A stretch of DNA of 36,599 nucleotides from Rubripirellula sp. (GTDB lineage Bacteria; Planctomycetota; Planctomycetia; Pirellulales; Pirellulaceae), in assembly GCA_016779185.1 (NCBI GenBank), contig JADHOA010000006.1:1-36599 (forward strand), read 5' to 3'. The position numbers were made by a program, and so were the translations under genes. The notes below the pieces were generated by a model. The model was not told the DNA's origin. It did no database searches and saw only the letters and a program-made list of their open reading frames with translations. Numbering within the stretch: position 1 is the stretch's first letter; each line of letters begins with the position of its first letter. This document shows positions 1 through 9,155 of this stretch, piece after piece.

Positions 1-371
1 GAGCCGAAAGCATGTCCTCTCTCGTTCAAACGGGTTGCAAGGCTGGCAGGCAAGCGTGCTGTAGGTCGCCCGATTGTTTGTAACTGTCCATTGCTTTAAG
101 TGTAGCGAAGCATCGAGTTCAAGTGGGATTCAACGACAAAGATGGTAGAGATACCGAACCATAGGATGCTGCTGATCGCCATCAACGATCAAAAAGATCA
201 GTTTGCCGGACACACAAGTGTTGCATCTAGGAAGAGGGCTAATCGCTCCTGGGGATCTCTCTGGCAGGTAAAAGCAGTGTTTTTCTGGTAAAAGATGTCA
301 GCTCACTGCTGAAACATTTCTTCTCGGTGTGAATGGCTTTTGGCGACTCACGATTCTTGCGTGAAGCGCAT
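1..371. other. Left-edge stretch with no supported gene
   Basis: No reading frame here has coding features I recognise. All three plus frames are open for the first 60-100 bases and then hit stops, so the tail of a plus-strand gene entering from the left cannot be excluded but is not supported. A ribosomal L27 gene (rpmA), which often lies just downstream of rplU, is not present in this stretch on either strand. I see no tRNA cloverleaf or tandem repeat. Confidence 0.5.
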
Positions 372-403
372 CAAAAAACTTCCCGTCCAACGTACGGGAA
401 GTT
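372..403 (-). terminator. Intrinsic terminator of rplU
   Basis: A perfect 10-bp inverted repeat (AACTTCCCGT / ACGGGAAGTT) encloses a 7-nt loop. On the minus strand it is followed by a run of six T (the A run at 373-378 on the plus strand). It starts 37 nt past the rplU stop codon. The geometry is that of a rho-independent terminator for a minus-strand transcript, so rplU appears to end its transcription unit here. Confidence 0.85.
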
Positions 404-439
404 CTTGGGTGATTGATCATGTATCGAGCAGAACAAAAA

Positions 440-751
440 TCAAACAGCGATTTTCTCAATTCGCACGCGAGTGTGCGACTGCCGATGGCCCGTGCGACGC
501 TTGCTATTTTTACGGCGACGGAATTTCTGGACGTAGATTTTCTTGTCTTGCTCGGTACCGATAACGGATGCGGTCACGCTTGCCCCGTCGAGGGTAGGTG
601 AACCAAGCTTCATTCCGTCGTCACCGCTTACAGCGAGAACTTTTTCGAAAGTAAGTTCTTCACCGGCAGCAAGATCACGGAAATCCACATCGACTTCCAT
701 TCCGGGCTCTACACGATATTGGCGACCGCCGTCGACGATGATGGCGTACAT
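440..751 (-). CDS. rplU: 50S ribosomal protein L21
   Basis: A 103-residue protein of the normal bL21 length. It begins MYAIIVDGGRQYRVEPG, the typical L21 start, and ends with the conserved basic block KKIYVQKFRRRKNSKRRTGHRQ followed by a short tail, VRIEKI. L21 is a 23S rRNA-binding protein of the large ribosomal subunit. The ATG is preceded by a weak purine-rich AAGAGA. In many bacteria rplU is followed directly by rpmA (L27). Here a strong terminator follows instead and no L27 is seen in the remaining 371 bases, so the gene looks monocistronic. Identification is very secure. Confidence 0.97.
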   Translation of the reverse strand: MYAIIVDGGRQYRVEPGMEVDVDFRDLAAGEELTFEKVLAVSGDDGMKLGSPTLDGASVTASVIGTEQDKKIYVQKFRRRKNSKRRTGHRQSHTRVRIEKIAV

Positions 752-955
752 AATTCAGGTCTCTTAGAGGACTTAGCAAATTTTGAGCCGCGTAGTGTAC
801 CGTCGAGTTGCTTCCGCGCTAAGGCCTTCCTCGGGGAATTTTTGGCTCAGATCGGTTCCTTTTTCTGCACGAGTCCACCTAGAACCCAACCGACCGGATT
901 AAACTCTCAGGGGGGGGTGGCGTCGCTGCTGAAGCGAGGAGCAAAACCTGGATGC

Positions 956-3280
956 TTATGGATTCGTTGGCTGTAGCTGGTCTTTGATGAATTGGTCGGT
1001 CAGCTTTGTGAGGTGCCACACATTATCGGTCTGCCTAATCGCGTGAGCTTCATCGGGGTAGATCATCAGGTCAAACGGCAGCCCCGCCTTTTGCAAAGCT
1101 CTCGCCATCCTCATGGTCCCGGCAGGATGAACGTTGTCATCCGCCTCTCCGTGAATCATGAGGAGTGAGCCGTGTAGCTTATTTGCGTTTTGGAGGGGCG
1201 AGGTTTCTAGGTAGCCTTTGGGGTTTTCCTGCGGCAGTCCCATGTAACGCTCCGTGTAGAACGCGTCGTATTCGCTCCAGTCGGTGACTGAACCTCCTGC
1301 AATCCCAGCTTTAAAGTCTTTGGTGTTGGTCAGCGCGCTGATGGTCATAAAACCTCCAAAGGACCAACCTTTGATCAGCAGACGTTCAGGATCAACCCAA
1401 TCTTGCTCCTTGAGCCATTGGACGGCGACACGGAGATCTTGAATCTCAATCTCCCCTACCCTTCCTTTTATTTGCCAAGCATCTTTCATGCCTCGTCCTG
1501 CACTGGAACGGTTATCGACAAGAACGGTTGCAATCCCCTGCCGTGCCAGTAACTCCCTGTACAGTGTTCGCGAACCTCTCCAGCGATTCGTGACCGTTGC
1601 CGAGCCAGGGCCTCCGTAGACTTCGACAATCACGGGAACTTTTTCTGTGGGACCTGACTCGGGTCGAATGATGGCAGCAGGTAACTGCAATTGGTCTGGA
1701 GTGGGGATCGATAAAAATTCAACCGGATGAAGGGTTTGTTTGATCTTTAATTGATTGAGTTGAATCGGTTCAAAAGAATCGATGCTCAGAGAAGATAACG
1801 TTAGTTTGCTCGGAGTGATTGCATCACTATGGTCAAGCAATAGCCATTTCCAATCAGGACTGATCGATGGATCGGACCATCCACGATTTGGGGTCATTTG
1901 CTGCAGGTTAGCGGTGGAGCTTAGATCCATTTGATAAACGTATTGTTCCACTGTTCCCGTTTGATGATCTGCCGTGAACAACAATTGAGTCTCATCAGGA
2001 TTGATCCAAAAACTCCTCACGTTGACATTTTCAGGGGTGAGCCGCTGGGGAAGCTCTTTGTCGTTCTGGGGCCGTTGGTCGGACAGCGGAATCTTGTAAA
2101 TTTGCGAGTAACCCGATGGCACCTCACTCATCCACATCATTTCCCCATTTCGGAGGAAATGCGGTTTAGTAGGGGGCTCGATCCATGCTTCGCTCTCCTC
2201 TCGATACGCAATTCGATGGTAGCTAGTATCTCGGCGCGAAAGATGCGGATTGGTGCAGTGAATTTCTCGCCATGTCTGGCAACGATCCGAGACAGCGTGA
2301 ATCAGACAGTCATCATGTTCATGCCACCAAACCCCGGTAACGAGAAGTTCTTGCTCCGGATGTGATCGAGATAGTACCGAGGGCCGAGGGACTCGCCCAG
2401 TCGATAGTTTTCGCAGATCCCAAATGAGAAGTGACGCGTGGGGGATTGGGTCACCAGCTTTGGGATAACGCGACACCTGTCCTACGCCTCGATCGCTTGT
2501 CGTTGAACCGAGTGAATATTCCGGCACAAGTTCAGTGTTTATTTTCAGCATTGCCAACCATTGGCCGTTTGGATGCAACCAGTAGCCTTTGAAATTACCG
2601 CGACCGAAAATTTCTTCCTGATACGTCCAGTCGAGCCGACCATTCAGAGTCGTTTCCGATCCGTCTTGTGTGAGTCGCAGGTGTTTTCCTGATCGCAGAT
2701 CCATCACATAAAGATCGTGCTCTTTGGTGTAAGCAAGCGTTGCACCGCTTGAATCAATACTGACATCTTGCCACTGAGTTGCATCCTTGGTGATCCATCT
2801 CGCTTGCGTATTTTCGGAAATCACAGCAAGTCCTTGAAGGATAGGAACCACAAGCGTGTCCCCCCTTTTTTTGAGCTTGGTAATTGCAGGCGTTACGGCA
2901 GACTTTGCAAGCGATTCTGTCACGCCCTCGAGTGAGATCAATTGCTGCACAAGATTGTTAGGTAGATCGAATGGCGTCTCAACTCCCGTGGTCAGTTCAA
3001 CCTCTTGCCATTCACTTTTTCGCTGAATGAGCAATCGTGATGGCTGGTCATCGAGCCAGTGGGTGATCGGATTTTCGTCAACGAACTTGGTTTTTTTGAG
3101 TGGGTGGAAAAGCGTTTCAAGGCTAAGTTGGATTGAAGAAGATCGATCGTTTTCGTCGAGTTTCTGCGCTTCGCATAATGTGTTAAACGCAATCAAAATC
3201 AAAAATGTGATTCTGCCAATTGCCAATCTTCTTTTGTCTCGCCGTTGGCTCTTACCGTAAGGTTTGATGATTGGGCTCAT
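956..3280 (-). CDS. Secreted S9 prolyl oligopeptidase / dipeptidyl-peptidase IV family
   Basis: The full open frame encodes 802 residues from 3364. I prefer the ATG at 3280 (774 residues) because it puts a positively charged stretch (KSQRRDKRR) and the hydrophobic segment ITFLILIAFNTLCEA near the N-terminus as a signal peptide. The 3364 start would overlap the upstream gene by 13 nt and leave a 48-residue pre-region. The N-terminal two thirds resembles the DPP-IV beta-propeller, including a WTYQEEIFGR-type segment that in DPP-IV carries the double Glu binding the substrate N-terminus. The C-terminal third is the alpha/beta hydrolase, with nucleophile Ser in GWSFGG (residue about 668 in 802-aa numbering), Asp in GEADDNV (about 742) and His in DEAHA (about 774). 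It probably removes N-terminal dipeptides outside the cytoplasm. It follows the enoyl-CoA hydratase gene with no obvious functional link. Family confidence is high; exact specificity is unknown. Confidence 0.92.
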   Translation of the reverse strand: MSPIIKPYGKSQRRDKRRLAIGRITFLILIAFNTLCEAQKLDENDRSSSIQLSLETLFHPLKKTKFVDENPITHWLDDQPSRLLIQRKSEWQEVELTTGVETPFDLPNNLVQQLISLEGVTESLAKSAVTPAITKLKKRGDTLVVPILQGLAVISENTQARWITKDATQWQDVSIDSSGATLAYTKEHDLYVMDLRSGKHLRLTQDGSETTLNGRLDWTYQEEIFGRGNFKGYWLHPNGQWLAMLKINTELVPEYSLGSTTSDRGVGQVSRYPKAGDPIPHASLLIWDLRKLSTGRVPRPSVLSRSHPEQELLVTGVWWHEHDDCLIHAVSDRCQTWREIHCTNPHLSRRDTSYHRIAYREESEAWIEPPTKPHFLRNGEMMWMSEVPSGYSQIYKIPLSDQRPQNDKELPQRLTPENVNVRSFWINPDETQLLFTADHQTGTVEQYVYQMDLSSTANLQQMTPNRGWSDPSISPDWKWLLLDHSDAITPSKLTLSSLSIDSFEPIQLNQLKIKQTLHPVEFLSIPTPDQLQLPAAIIRPESGPTEKVPVIVEVYGGPGSATVTNRWRGSRTLYRELLARQGIATVLVDNRSSAGRGMKDAWQIKGRVGEIEIQDLRVAVQWLKEQDWVDPERLLIKGWSFGGFMTISALTNTKDFKAGIAGGSVTDWSEYDAFYTERYMGLPQENPKGYLETSPLQNANKLHGSLLMIHGEADDNVHPAGTMRMARALQKAGLPFDLMIYPDEAHAIRQTDNVWHLTKLTDQFIKDQLQPTNP

Positions 3281-3351
3281 GGGAATCGTTGTCGAATCAA
3301 AGATTGGGTTGTGAGAGTGATTGATATCAGATAGTTGTCTCAACCTGATTT

Positions 3352-4140
3352 TTAGCTTGGCCATTTTGCTTCACGCTTTTCAAGGAAAGCAGCGATTCCC
3401 TCAGCCGCAGCGTCGGTCGTGCAAGCAGTGGCACTTTGCGCGGCTCCAGCAGCAAGCAGCGTTAGTAGTTGTTCTCCGATACCTTCATTGAGAATTCGTT
3501 TAGTGGCTTGTTGCGCCTCGCGAGGAGCGTTACAGCACTGGCTTGCGATTTCCAGTGCCGTCACCCAAATTTGGTCGGAGGAAACCGGCGCTGGGATGAG
3601 ACGGAGTTGGTGTGCTTCTTCGGCGGTTAATTGTCCGCCAGTCAAAAGAAGCTGAGCAGAGATTCTTGATCCAAAGCGAAAGTCAAGTAACGCGGCAGTT
3701 GCGCCAGCAACAAGACCCCGCTGAATCGCCGGAGCGGATAAGAAAGCGGTCTTGGAGCAAACGATCAGATCCGATGCGAGGGCGAGCCCAAGTCCAGCAC
3801 CGATCGCACCGCCGTCAACCGCAGCGACGATTGGCTTGGGGAATCTGAGCATTGCTTCGTAAAGTTCACTAAGACGCTCCCAGATTCGGAACCACTGCGG
3901 TAGCGATTCGGTCATTTCTAATCCGCTGATCGCTTGAAGCGTATTGAGATCCATGCCAGAACAGAAGTGCTGCCCGCTGCCAGTAAGAATCACCGCCTGC
4001 ACTTTTTTTTCCTGATGCACATCGGAGAATGCGGTTTCTAACTCCTCAAGCATTTGAGGATGCAACGCGTTACAGATCTCTGATCGCGACATGATAATCG
4101 TCGCAATTCCTTGATGGATTTTTACTTCAACGTACTGCAC
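3352..4140 (-). CDS. Enoyl-CoA hydratase/isomerase family protein
   Basis: 262 residues, the usual length for the crotonase family. Two family signatures are visible: the first oxyanion-hole region GQHFCSGMDL near residue 60, and the second, VDGGAIGAGLGLALASDL, near residues 109-126. The usual catalytic Glu position after AGLGL-type sequence is not obvious, so hydratase, isomerase or another crotonase reaction cannot be told apart. The start is a GTG with AGAGG 7 nt upstream on the minus strand, one of the better ribosome-binding sites in the window. The protein is predicted to be cytoplasmic and to act on acyl-CoA thioesters. The downstream peptidase gene may be co-transcribed but has no clear metabolic link. 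Confidence 0.93.
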   Translation of the reverse strand: MQYVEVKIHQGIATIIMSRSEICNALHPQMLEELETAFSDVHQEKKVQAVILTGSGQHFCSGMDLNTLQAISGLEMTESLPQWFRIWERLSELYEAMLRFPKPIVAAVDGGAIGAGLGLALASDLIVCSKTAFLSAPAIQRGLVAGATAALLDFRFGSRISAQLLLTGGQLTAEEAHQLRLIPAPVSSDQIWVTALEIASQCCNAPREAQQATKRILNEGIGEQLLTLLAAGAAQSATACTTDAAAEGIAAFLEKREAKWPS

Positions 4141-4182
4141 AAAACAGCCTCTTTAAAAAATTGATCGGTCGCCGGTGGGTGG

Positions 4183-4188
4183 ATTATA
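4183..4188 (-). promoter_or_regulatory. Candidate -10 element for the enoyl-CoA hydratase gene
   Basis: The minus strand reads TATAAT, a perfect sigma-70 type -10 hexamer, 42 nt upstream of the GTG start. It would give a leader of roughly 35 nt. No convincing -35 hexamer lies 16-18 nt upstream (the best is TGAGAA), so this is only a candidate. Confidence 0.35.
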
Positions 4189-4718
4189 GCGGCTTGAAAT
4201 CTTCATTCTCATCCCCTCGTTGATGTATCGCCCACGCGGCGGCATCAATGAAGCCCCTCTGTGTTCAATCGCTCGAACACAATTGGCCGCAAGGCGGGTC
4301 CACGCTGCATTTCGTAGTCCCCACAGCAGGTGATAGGTTTCTAGTCCTTACATAGCCACCGTTGGACAACACGAACCCCATCGATTGTCGAGGAGCTTCT
4401 GGGGTGCGATTTGTCCCTTTGATGGATTTTCAGGGTAATCGTTTTTCCCTAGCGATTGGTTTCGCTGCATCGACCCACTGTTAATCACACTGCGGCGTGT
4501 CTTATGCATCGCAAGTAATGAATCAGAAAGTGGTGTGAGAAGTCGTATCGATCTATGACAAACCGTGTTTCGTTACCTATGATTCGATGGAGAGATGTTC
4601 CAATGAGATTATTCTGACGTATTGAGCAGCCTTCAACTCTGAGGTGGGCGTCGCGGGTTTTTAGCGGGCCTAGTGACAAGCTGCACATTGGCGGGTGTAG
4701 TGTGGGAGAAAAAGATCG
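4189..4718. other. Divergent intergenic region
   Basis: About 530 bases between the minus-strand hydratase gene and the plus-strand signalling gene. The 111-residue minus-strand ORF at 4485-4820 has no recognisable features and runs into the signalling gene, so I treat it as chance. No hairpin terminator, repeat or RNA gene is evident. Promoters for both flanking genes should lie here. The only clear signal at the right end is the GGGAG ribosome-binding site at 4704-4708. Confidence 0.5.
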
Positions 4719-6497
4719 ATGAATCGATCGCCTCAGGCATCGAGCTCCAAGAAGGAGCAGCGTAAGTACATTTGTGTCGGCGATCCAAATGCGATTCCGA
4801 CCTCGTATGAACCGGAGCAAATGATTTTGCTCGATGGATCGGTACCCGTTCTAGATGAGCTTAGTGAACCCGATGTAGAAGGGGTTTGGATCACTCGGGA
4901 TCAATTTCCGAGGGTCAGCGAGCTGCGTGGGCTAGCACAAAGCGGTGCAATGCTTCGTGACATGCCCGAGGGTGTTGCTTTAATCGATTTCGATAATCGT
5001 GTTTTGTGGGCCAACAGGCGACTACTTGAGTGGGCTGAGACGACAGAGAATTCGGCCGTCGGGATGGATTTCTATGAGTTGCTAGGTAATCCAGAGATTA
5101 TGGGACCCGACTTTTGCCCGTTTCATACGACGATGGCGACGGGTGAAGAAAGTAACAGCACCCTACAAGCCACCGATAATCGGTATTTCCAGGTGAATGC
5201 GTCGACTATCGAGCATCCACGTCAGTCACAGCAACTCATTGTGACGGTTAACGACATCACCAAAGAAATTCTCCAGCAACAAAAGTTAGAGGCGATCCAT
5301 CAGGCGGGTCGAGATTTGGCTGATTTAAGGCCGAATGAGATCTTCATGATGGAGGTAGATGAGCGGATTGAGCTGCTCAAAGAAAACATTCGTCACTATC
5401 TCAGCGACCTTTTGAATTTTCAGGTGATTGAGATTCGTTTGCTCGAACACGCAACGGGTAACTTGGTTCCGTTATTGAGCGTTGGGATTGATCAAGATGC
5501 AGCGGATCGTCAGCTTTATGCTCATCCACAAGGCAATGGAGTCACCGGATATGTTGCTGCAAGCGGGCGGAGTTACGTCTGCCAGGATGTTGAGAATGAT
5601 CCATTGTTTTTGCCAGGCGCGACCAACACCTGCAGTTCGATCACGGCGCCGCTGATTTTACATGACCAGGTTTTAGGTACGTTAAACGTTGAGAGTCCAG
5701 ATACCTCAGCGTTTTCAGATAGTGACCTTCAGTTTCTAGAGATTTTCGCTCGCGATGTAGCGTTCGCCTTGAATACTCTGGAGCTTCTTGTCGCACAGAA
5801 AGCAAACACTGCGCAGCAAAGTTGTGATGCCATTCACAGCGCGGTTGCCTTACCAGTCGATGAAATCTTGAACGACGCCGTCAACGTGATGGAGGGGTAC
5901 ATCGGGCATAGTTCAGAAGTGATGGATCGTCTGAGACGCATTTTGCAAAATGCTCGAGATATTAAGCAGACGATTCAGCAAATCGGACAAAAAATGACGC
6001 CGATGGAGGCGGTGCCTGAAGCAGCCGAGACAGTGCAGCACGCTGTTTTACGCGGCAAAAAAATATTGGTGGTCGATGCGGATAATCAGGTACGTGAAGA
6101 TGCCCATCACTTATTACAGAAGTACGGATGCATCGTTGAGACAGCGCATCAGGGCGATGAAGCGGTCTTGATGGTACGTGGTAGTGGAGGATTTGAGAGC
6201 TACGACGTCATCATTAGCGATATTCGCTTACCAGATTATAGCGGTTACCAATTGATGTTACGTTTGGGGAAAATCATTCACCGCGTTCCCATGGTTCTGA
6301 TGACCGCTTTTGGGTACGATCCTGGACACTCGATCGTAAAAGCGAGACAGAACGGACTTCATCCAAAGTGCGTTCTCTTCAAGCCATTCCGATTGGATCA
6401 GCTCATCGATGTCATTCACACCACGTTGCAGTTGAATGAGCAAGATCCTTTGCGAGAAGCATCAGCAGAGACTTCTCCGGAATCTAGAAGTGAGTAG
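4719..6497 (+). CDS. PAS-GAF-receiver signalling protein without a kinase ATPase domain
   Basis: 592 residues. Order as read: a PAS-like segment at about 77-180 (VALIDFDNRVLWANRRLLEW), a GAF domain at about 190-355 (GNGVTGYVAASGRSYVCQDV; SSITAPLILHDQVLGTLNVES), a helical segment at about 365-430, and a receiver domain at about 447-572. The receiver keeps the acidic pair (VVDAD, 453/455), phospho-acceptor D501 (SDIRLPD), T529 and K555. The helical segment contains AIHSAVALPVDEIL, which faintly resembles a histidine-kinase H-box with His373. No N, G1 or G2 boxes follow, so it cannot phosphorylate itself by the normal route. It is predicted to be cytoplasmic, with no membrane segment. GGGAG lies 10 nt before the ATG. 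It converges on a stand-alone response regulator, suggesting a shared pathway. Partner kinase and signal are unknown. Confidence 0.88.
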   Translation: MNRSPQASSSKKEQRKYICVGDPNAIPTSYEPEQMILLDGSVPVLDELSEPDVEGVWITRDQFPRVSELRGLAQSGAMLRDMPEGVALIDFDNRVLWANRRLLEWAETTENSAVGMDFYELLGNPEIMGPDFCPFHTTMATGEESNSTLQATDNRYFQVNASTIEHPRQSQQLIVTVNDITKEILQQQKLEAIHQAGRDLADLRPNEIFMMEVDERIELLKENIRHYLSDLLNFQVIEIRLLEHATGNLVPLLSVGIDQDAADRQLYAHPQGNGVTGYVAASGRSYVCQDVENDPLFLPGATNTCSSITAPLILHDQVLGTLNVESPDTSAFSDSDLQFLEIFARDVAFALNTLELLVAQKANTAQQSCDAIHSAVALPVDEILNDAVNVMEGYIGHSSEVMDRLRRILQNARDIKQTIQQIGQKMTPMEAVPEAAETVQHAVLRGKKILVVDADNQVREDAHHLLQKYGCIVETAHQGDEAVLMVRGSGGFESYDVIISDIRLPDYSGYQLMLRLGKIIHRVPMVLMTAFGYDPGHSIVKARQNGLHPKCVLFKPFRLDQLIDVIHTTLQLNEQDPLREASAETSPESRSE

Positions 6498-6543
6498 AGT
6501 CTACTAACGAATTGATCAAGTTATGAAAATCTGGATCTGATTC

Positions 6544-6559
6544 GTGCTCGATCGAGTAC
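6544..6559. repeat. Near-perfect palindrome between convergent signalling genes
   Basis: GTGCTCGATCGAGTAC reads the same on both strands except for one mismatched pair. It lies in the 64-bp gap between the stop codons of two convergent genes. It has no T run in either direction and is too short to call a terminator. It could be a weak hairpin or chance. Confidence 0.3.
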
Positions 6560-6561
6560 GA

Positions 6562-6996
6562 CTAAGTGCTTTGGCGATCTTCCATTTCTTGGATGTATTT
6601 TCGAAGCCGTTCCAGTTCATCTTCTGTGCCTTTGAGCTTCAGCATGTTTTCGACTCGCTTGGTCAATTCAACTCGATTGACCGGCTTGCTGAGGAAGTCG
6701 TCCGTTCCCGAGTTCACAGCACGCTCGATATCACCAAGTTCGTTAAGAGCTGTGACCATCAACACCATGATTCTCTTGGTCTCAGGGTTGTCTTTGATTT
6801 TTCGGCAAACTTCGAATCCGCTGAGTTTAGGCATCATGACATCAAGCAGGACAAGGTCTGGCTTGAACGAATCGATCTTCTCGAGCGTGTCTTGTCCATC
6901 GACGGATGTTTCAAGCTCACACTCAATTTTGATCAAATAGGCTTCCAACAACTCACGATTCGCATCGTTGTCATCAGCAATCAGAATTCGGTGCAT
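6562..6996 (-). CDS. Single-domain response regulator (CheY-like receiver)
   Basis: 144 residues, nearly all of them one receiver domain. Conserved residues are present: acidic pair D8/D9 (IADDN), phospho-acceptor D52 in LVLLDVMMPKLSG, T82 in MVTA and K104 in LSKPV. After the receiver there is a short charged helix (EDELERLRKYIQEMED) that could form a coiled coil or dimer contact. There is no DNA-binding or enzymatic output domain. Such proteins work as phosphorelay intermediates or by binding partners. It faces the PAS-GAF-receiver gene tail to tail, and the two may take phosphate from the same kinase encoded elsewhere. Start is an ATG with no strong Shine-Dalgarno. Confidence 0.94.
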   Translation of the reverse strand: MHRILIADDNDANRELLEAYLIKIECELETSVDGQDTLEKIDSFKPDLVLLDVMMPKLSGFEVCRKIKDNPETKRIMVLMVTALNELGDIERAVNSGTDDFLSKPVNRVELTKRVENMLKLKGTEDELERLRKYIQEMEDRQST

Positions 6997-7142
6997 GAAG
7001 TCGGCTTGTGCTACAGGGAAAAGAATCCAGCAAAATCAGAACGTACTCGAGACCGGTACTAATCACAATCAGTGATGAGCGCTCAATTCAAGTGATCCGT
7101 GGGCCCCTTCTATCATACCGCATCACAACAGGTTATCTCACG

Positions 7143-8405
7143 TTAGACGGGATTAACCGCTGCAACACGACCTGCTGGTACTGGAAAGTGTTGGCAGAGG
7201 TTAGAGATTTCATTCCGAATGCCCTCGAGAACCGCCGAGTCGTCGGCTCCTTTGAGTGCTTGGTAAATCCACTGTCCAACCTGCTTCATTTCCTCTACAC
7301 CCATGCCTCGAGTGGTCAGTGCAGGAGTCCCAATACGAATACCGGAGGGATCCATAGGTTTTCTTTTATCGAACGGAATCATGTTCATGTTGACCGTGAT
7401 ACCGCATTCATCCAATACGGCTTCGGCCCGCTTCCCACCTAATCCCAAAGAAGTGACATCTACTAGCATCAGGTGGTTGTCGGTTCCACCGCTAACAAGC
7501 GAGAGACCAAGATTCATCAAGCTTTCGGCGAGCGTCCTAGCGTTGTCCACCACTGCTTGACCATACGCTTTGTAATCTGCCGTCATGGCCTCACCAAAAC
7601 AAACAGCTTTTCCAGCGATGACATGCATCAACGGTCCGCCCTGTGTTCCGGGGAATACGCTGCGGTTGATATCTTTAATTCGCTCTTCCTTACATAGAAT
7701 CAGACCGCTTCGAGGGCCTCGGAGTGTTTTGTGGGTGGTGGTGGTCACGAAATCAGCGAAAGGAACCGGACTGTTGTGAACACCGGCAGCTACCAATCCG
7801 GCGTAATGGGCCATGTCCACTAGCAGTAACGCGCCAACTTCATTGGCAATTTCGGCAAATCGTTCATGAGGGATTTCTCGAGGGTATGCGCTAGCACCAG
7901 CGACAATCAATTTTGGGCGATGTTCCCTCGCCAAAGATACAATCTGATCGAAATCTAAACGATGATTCTCAGGATCAACTCCGTAGGAGTGAAAATTGTA
8001 GAGCTGTCCACTAATGTTCAAACGCATACCGTGCGTCAGGTGGCCGCCTTGTGCCAAATCAAGTCCCAAAACGGTGTCACCCGGCTTCAGGCAGCTTAGG
8101 TAAACCGCCATGTTGGCCTGGGATCCACTGTGGGGTTGGACGTTTGCAGCCTCGGCGCCAAAGAGGGATTTGGCTCGGTCAATCGCTAATGTCTCGATCA
8201 CATCCACGTGGTGGCATCCACCATAGTATCTCCGACCTGGATAGCCCTCAGCGTACTTATTTGTCAAGACACTGCCAGCTGCTTCCATGATGGCAAGACT
8301 TGTGTAATTCTCACTTGCGATCATTTCCAAGCCGTCTTGCTGACGTGCTGCTTCGGCTTCGATGGCTTCCCAAACTTGCGGATCCTGCTGAGGCAATGAT
8401 TTCAT
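7143..8405 (-). CDS. glyA: Serine hydroxymethyltransferase
   Basis: 420 residues, the normal bacterial length. It makes glycine and 5,10-methylene-tetrahydrofolate from serine and tetrahydrofolate, using pyridoxal phosphate, in the cytoplasm. Family signatures are dense: [11 protein letters not shown] near residue 27, [15 protein letters not shown] (49-63), the HSGSQAN cofactor loop (92-98), VDMAHYAGL (197-204) and the PLP-lysine motif [12 protein letters not shown] with K226. The ATG has only a weak ribosome-binding site. The response regulator gene lies downstream, past a 146-bp gap, so glyA is likely a single-gene unit. I looked for a glycine or folate riboswitch upstream and could not recognise one. 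Confidence 0.97.
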   Translation of the reverse strand: MKSLPQQDPQVWEAIEAEAARQQDGLEMIASENYTSLAIMEAAGSVLTNKYAEGYPGRRYYGGCHHVDVIETLAIDRAKSLFGAEAANVQPHSGSQANMAVYLSCLKPGDTVLGLDLAQGGHLTHGMRLNISGQLYNFHSYGVDPENHRLDFDQIVSLAREHRPKLIVAGASAYPREIPHERFAEIANEVGALLLVDMAHYAGLVAAGVHNSPVPFADFVTTTTHKTLRGPRSGLILCKEERIKDINRSVFPGTQGGPLMHVIAGKAVCFGEAMTADYKAYGQAVVDNARTLAESLMNLGLSLVSGGTDNHLMLVDVTSLGLGGKRAEAVLDECGITVNMNMIPFDKRKPMDPSGIRIGTPALTTRGMGVEEMKQVGQWIYQALKGADDSAVLEGIRNEISNLCQHFPVPAGRVAAVNPV

Positions 8406-9155
8406 TCGTTGTCGTTTTCAGGTGAATAGGGGGAACAGAGAATCGAGGAGGACTAAACGGCGTTTTAATGAACTTATCAATTCGCAAGCCCTGATTCTCG
8501 ACCCGTGGACACAAATCGTCAATGTCCGCGGGGGTAGTGACCGCATCAACAGAATATTCTCAACCATCAGCAGACGATCTCAGACGTATTTTACGCCGCA
8601 AAATCATTGCCGAATCCCGGAATAACAAGTACTTACTGCGTCATCCTCGGTCAAGAAGTTTTCGTTTTTGTTGAGTGATCGTCTGTGATGGTGTGGGAAG
8701 ACGTATCACGGCACTCTCATTCAGACTCGTTTTACCGGAGATTTGACCTAATTGGGGGGTGGTGAAAACCCAGTCACGGGCGCATCGGGCGGTAGGTGCC
8801 TGAAAAAACCAAATAACTTGCCTATCTTCTCCGCTTTGAATGAATTGCAAGGTTAAAATGTTGGATTATCGGATCCGTTCTCGGTAACAAGTCCTAGATC
8901 AAACGGGACAGTCAGTGTTTGCCTCGGCAGATCCAGACGGGCTTGGTAGCCGTATCACGAGATGAATAGTGGTTAGCAAGAGACTAACACGGCCAGATCC
9001 CAACTACCCCGGTATCTGGGAGCGTAGGATCGATTTCGATTTTAGGGGTTATTCACGATCAGAAATTAAGCTGGAATCTTGGTTTTACGAACGCAGTTCA
9101 ATCGAGTGACCTATCTTTGAAGGATATCATTCCTCTTCTGGAAATTGTAAAAATA
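8406..9155. other. Long divergent intergenic region
   Basis: About 750 bases between glyA (minus) and the large protease gene (plus). ORFs of 67 and 69 residues at 8422-8625 and 8641-8850 show no recognisable family, membrane segment or good ribosome-binding site. No tRNA-like fold, array or strong hairpin with a T run is evident. It should hold both promoters. Its length is unusual next to the other gaps in the window, so a small RNA or a decayed gene remains possible but unproven. Confidence 0.5.

Noticed and set aside
910-917. Run of eight G
   Set aside because: Non-coding homopolymer with no nearby structure. It could be a sequencing-error site but touches no gene.
1931-2365. 144-residue plus-strand ORF
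   Set aside because: Antisense shadow within the S9 peptidase gene with no recognisable features.
4485-4820. 111-residue minus-strand ORF in the intergenic region
   Set aside because: It runs into the PAS-GAF-receiver gene, and its Arg/His/Leu-rich protein shows no family or structure.
6544-7062. 172-residue plus-strand ORF
   Set aside because: Antisense shadow of the response regulator, which has a full set of receiver residues.
8406-8700. Glycine or tetrahydrofolate riboswitch upstream of glyA
   Set aside because: I looked for the conserved core patterns on the minus strand and did not find them. A covariance search would be decisive.
8641-8850. 69-residue minus-strand ORF upstream of glyA
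   Set aside because: No ribosome-binding site, no recognisable motif, and its length is expected by chance.
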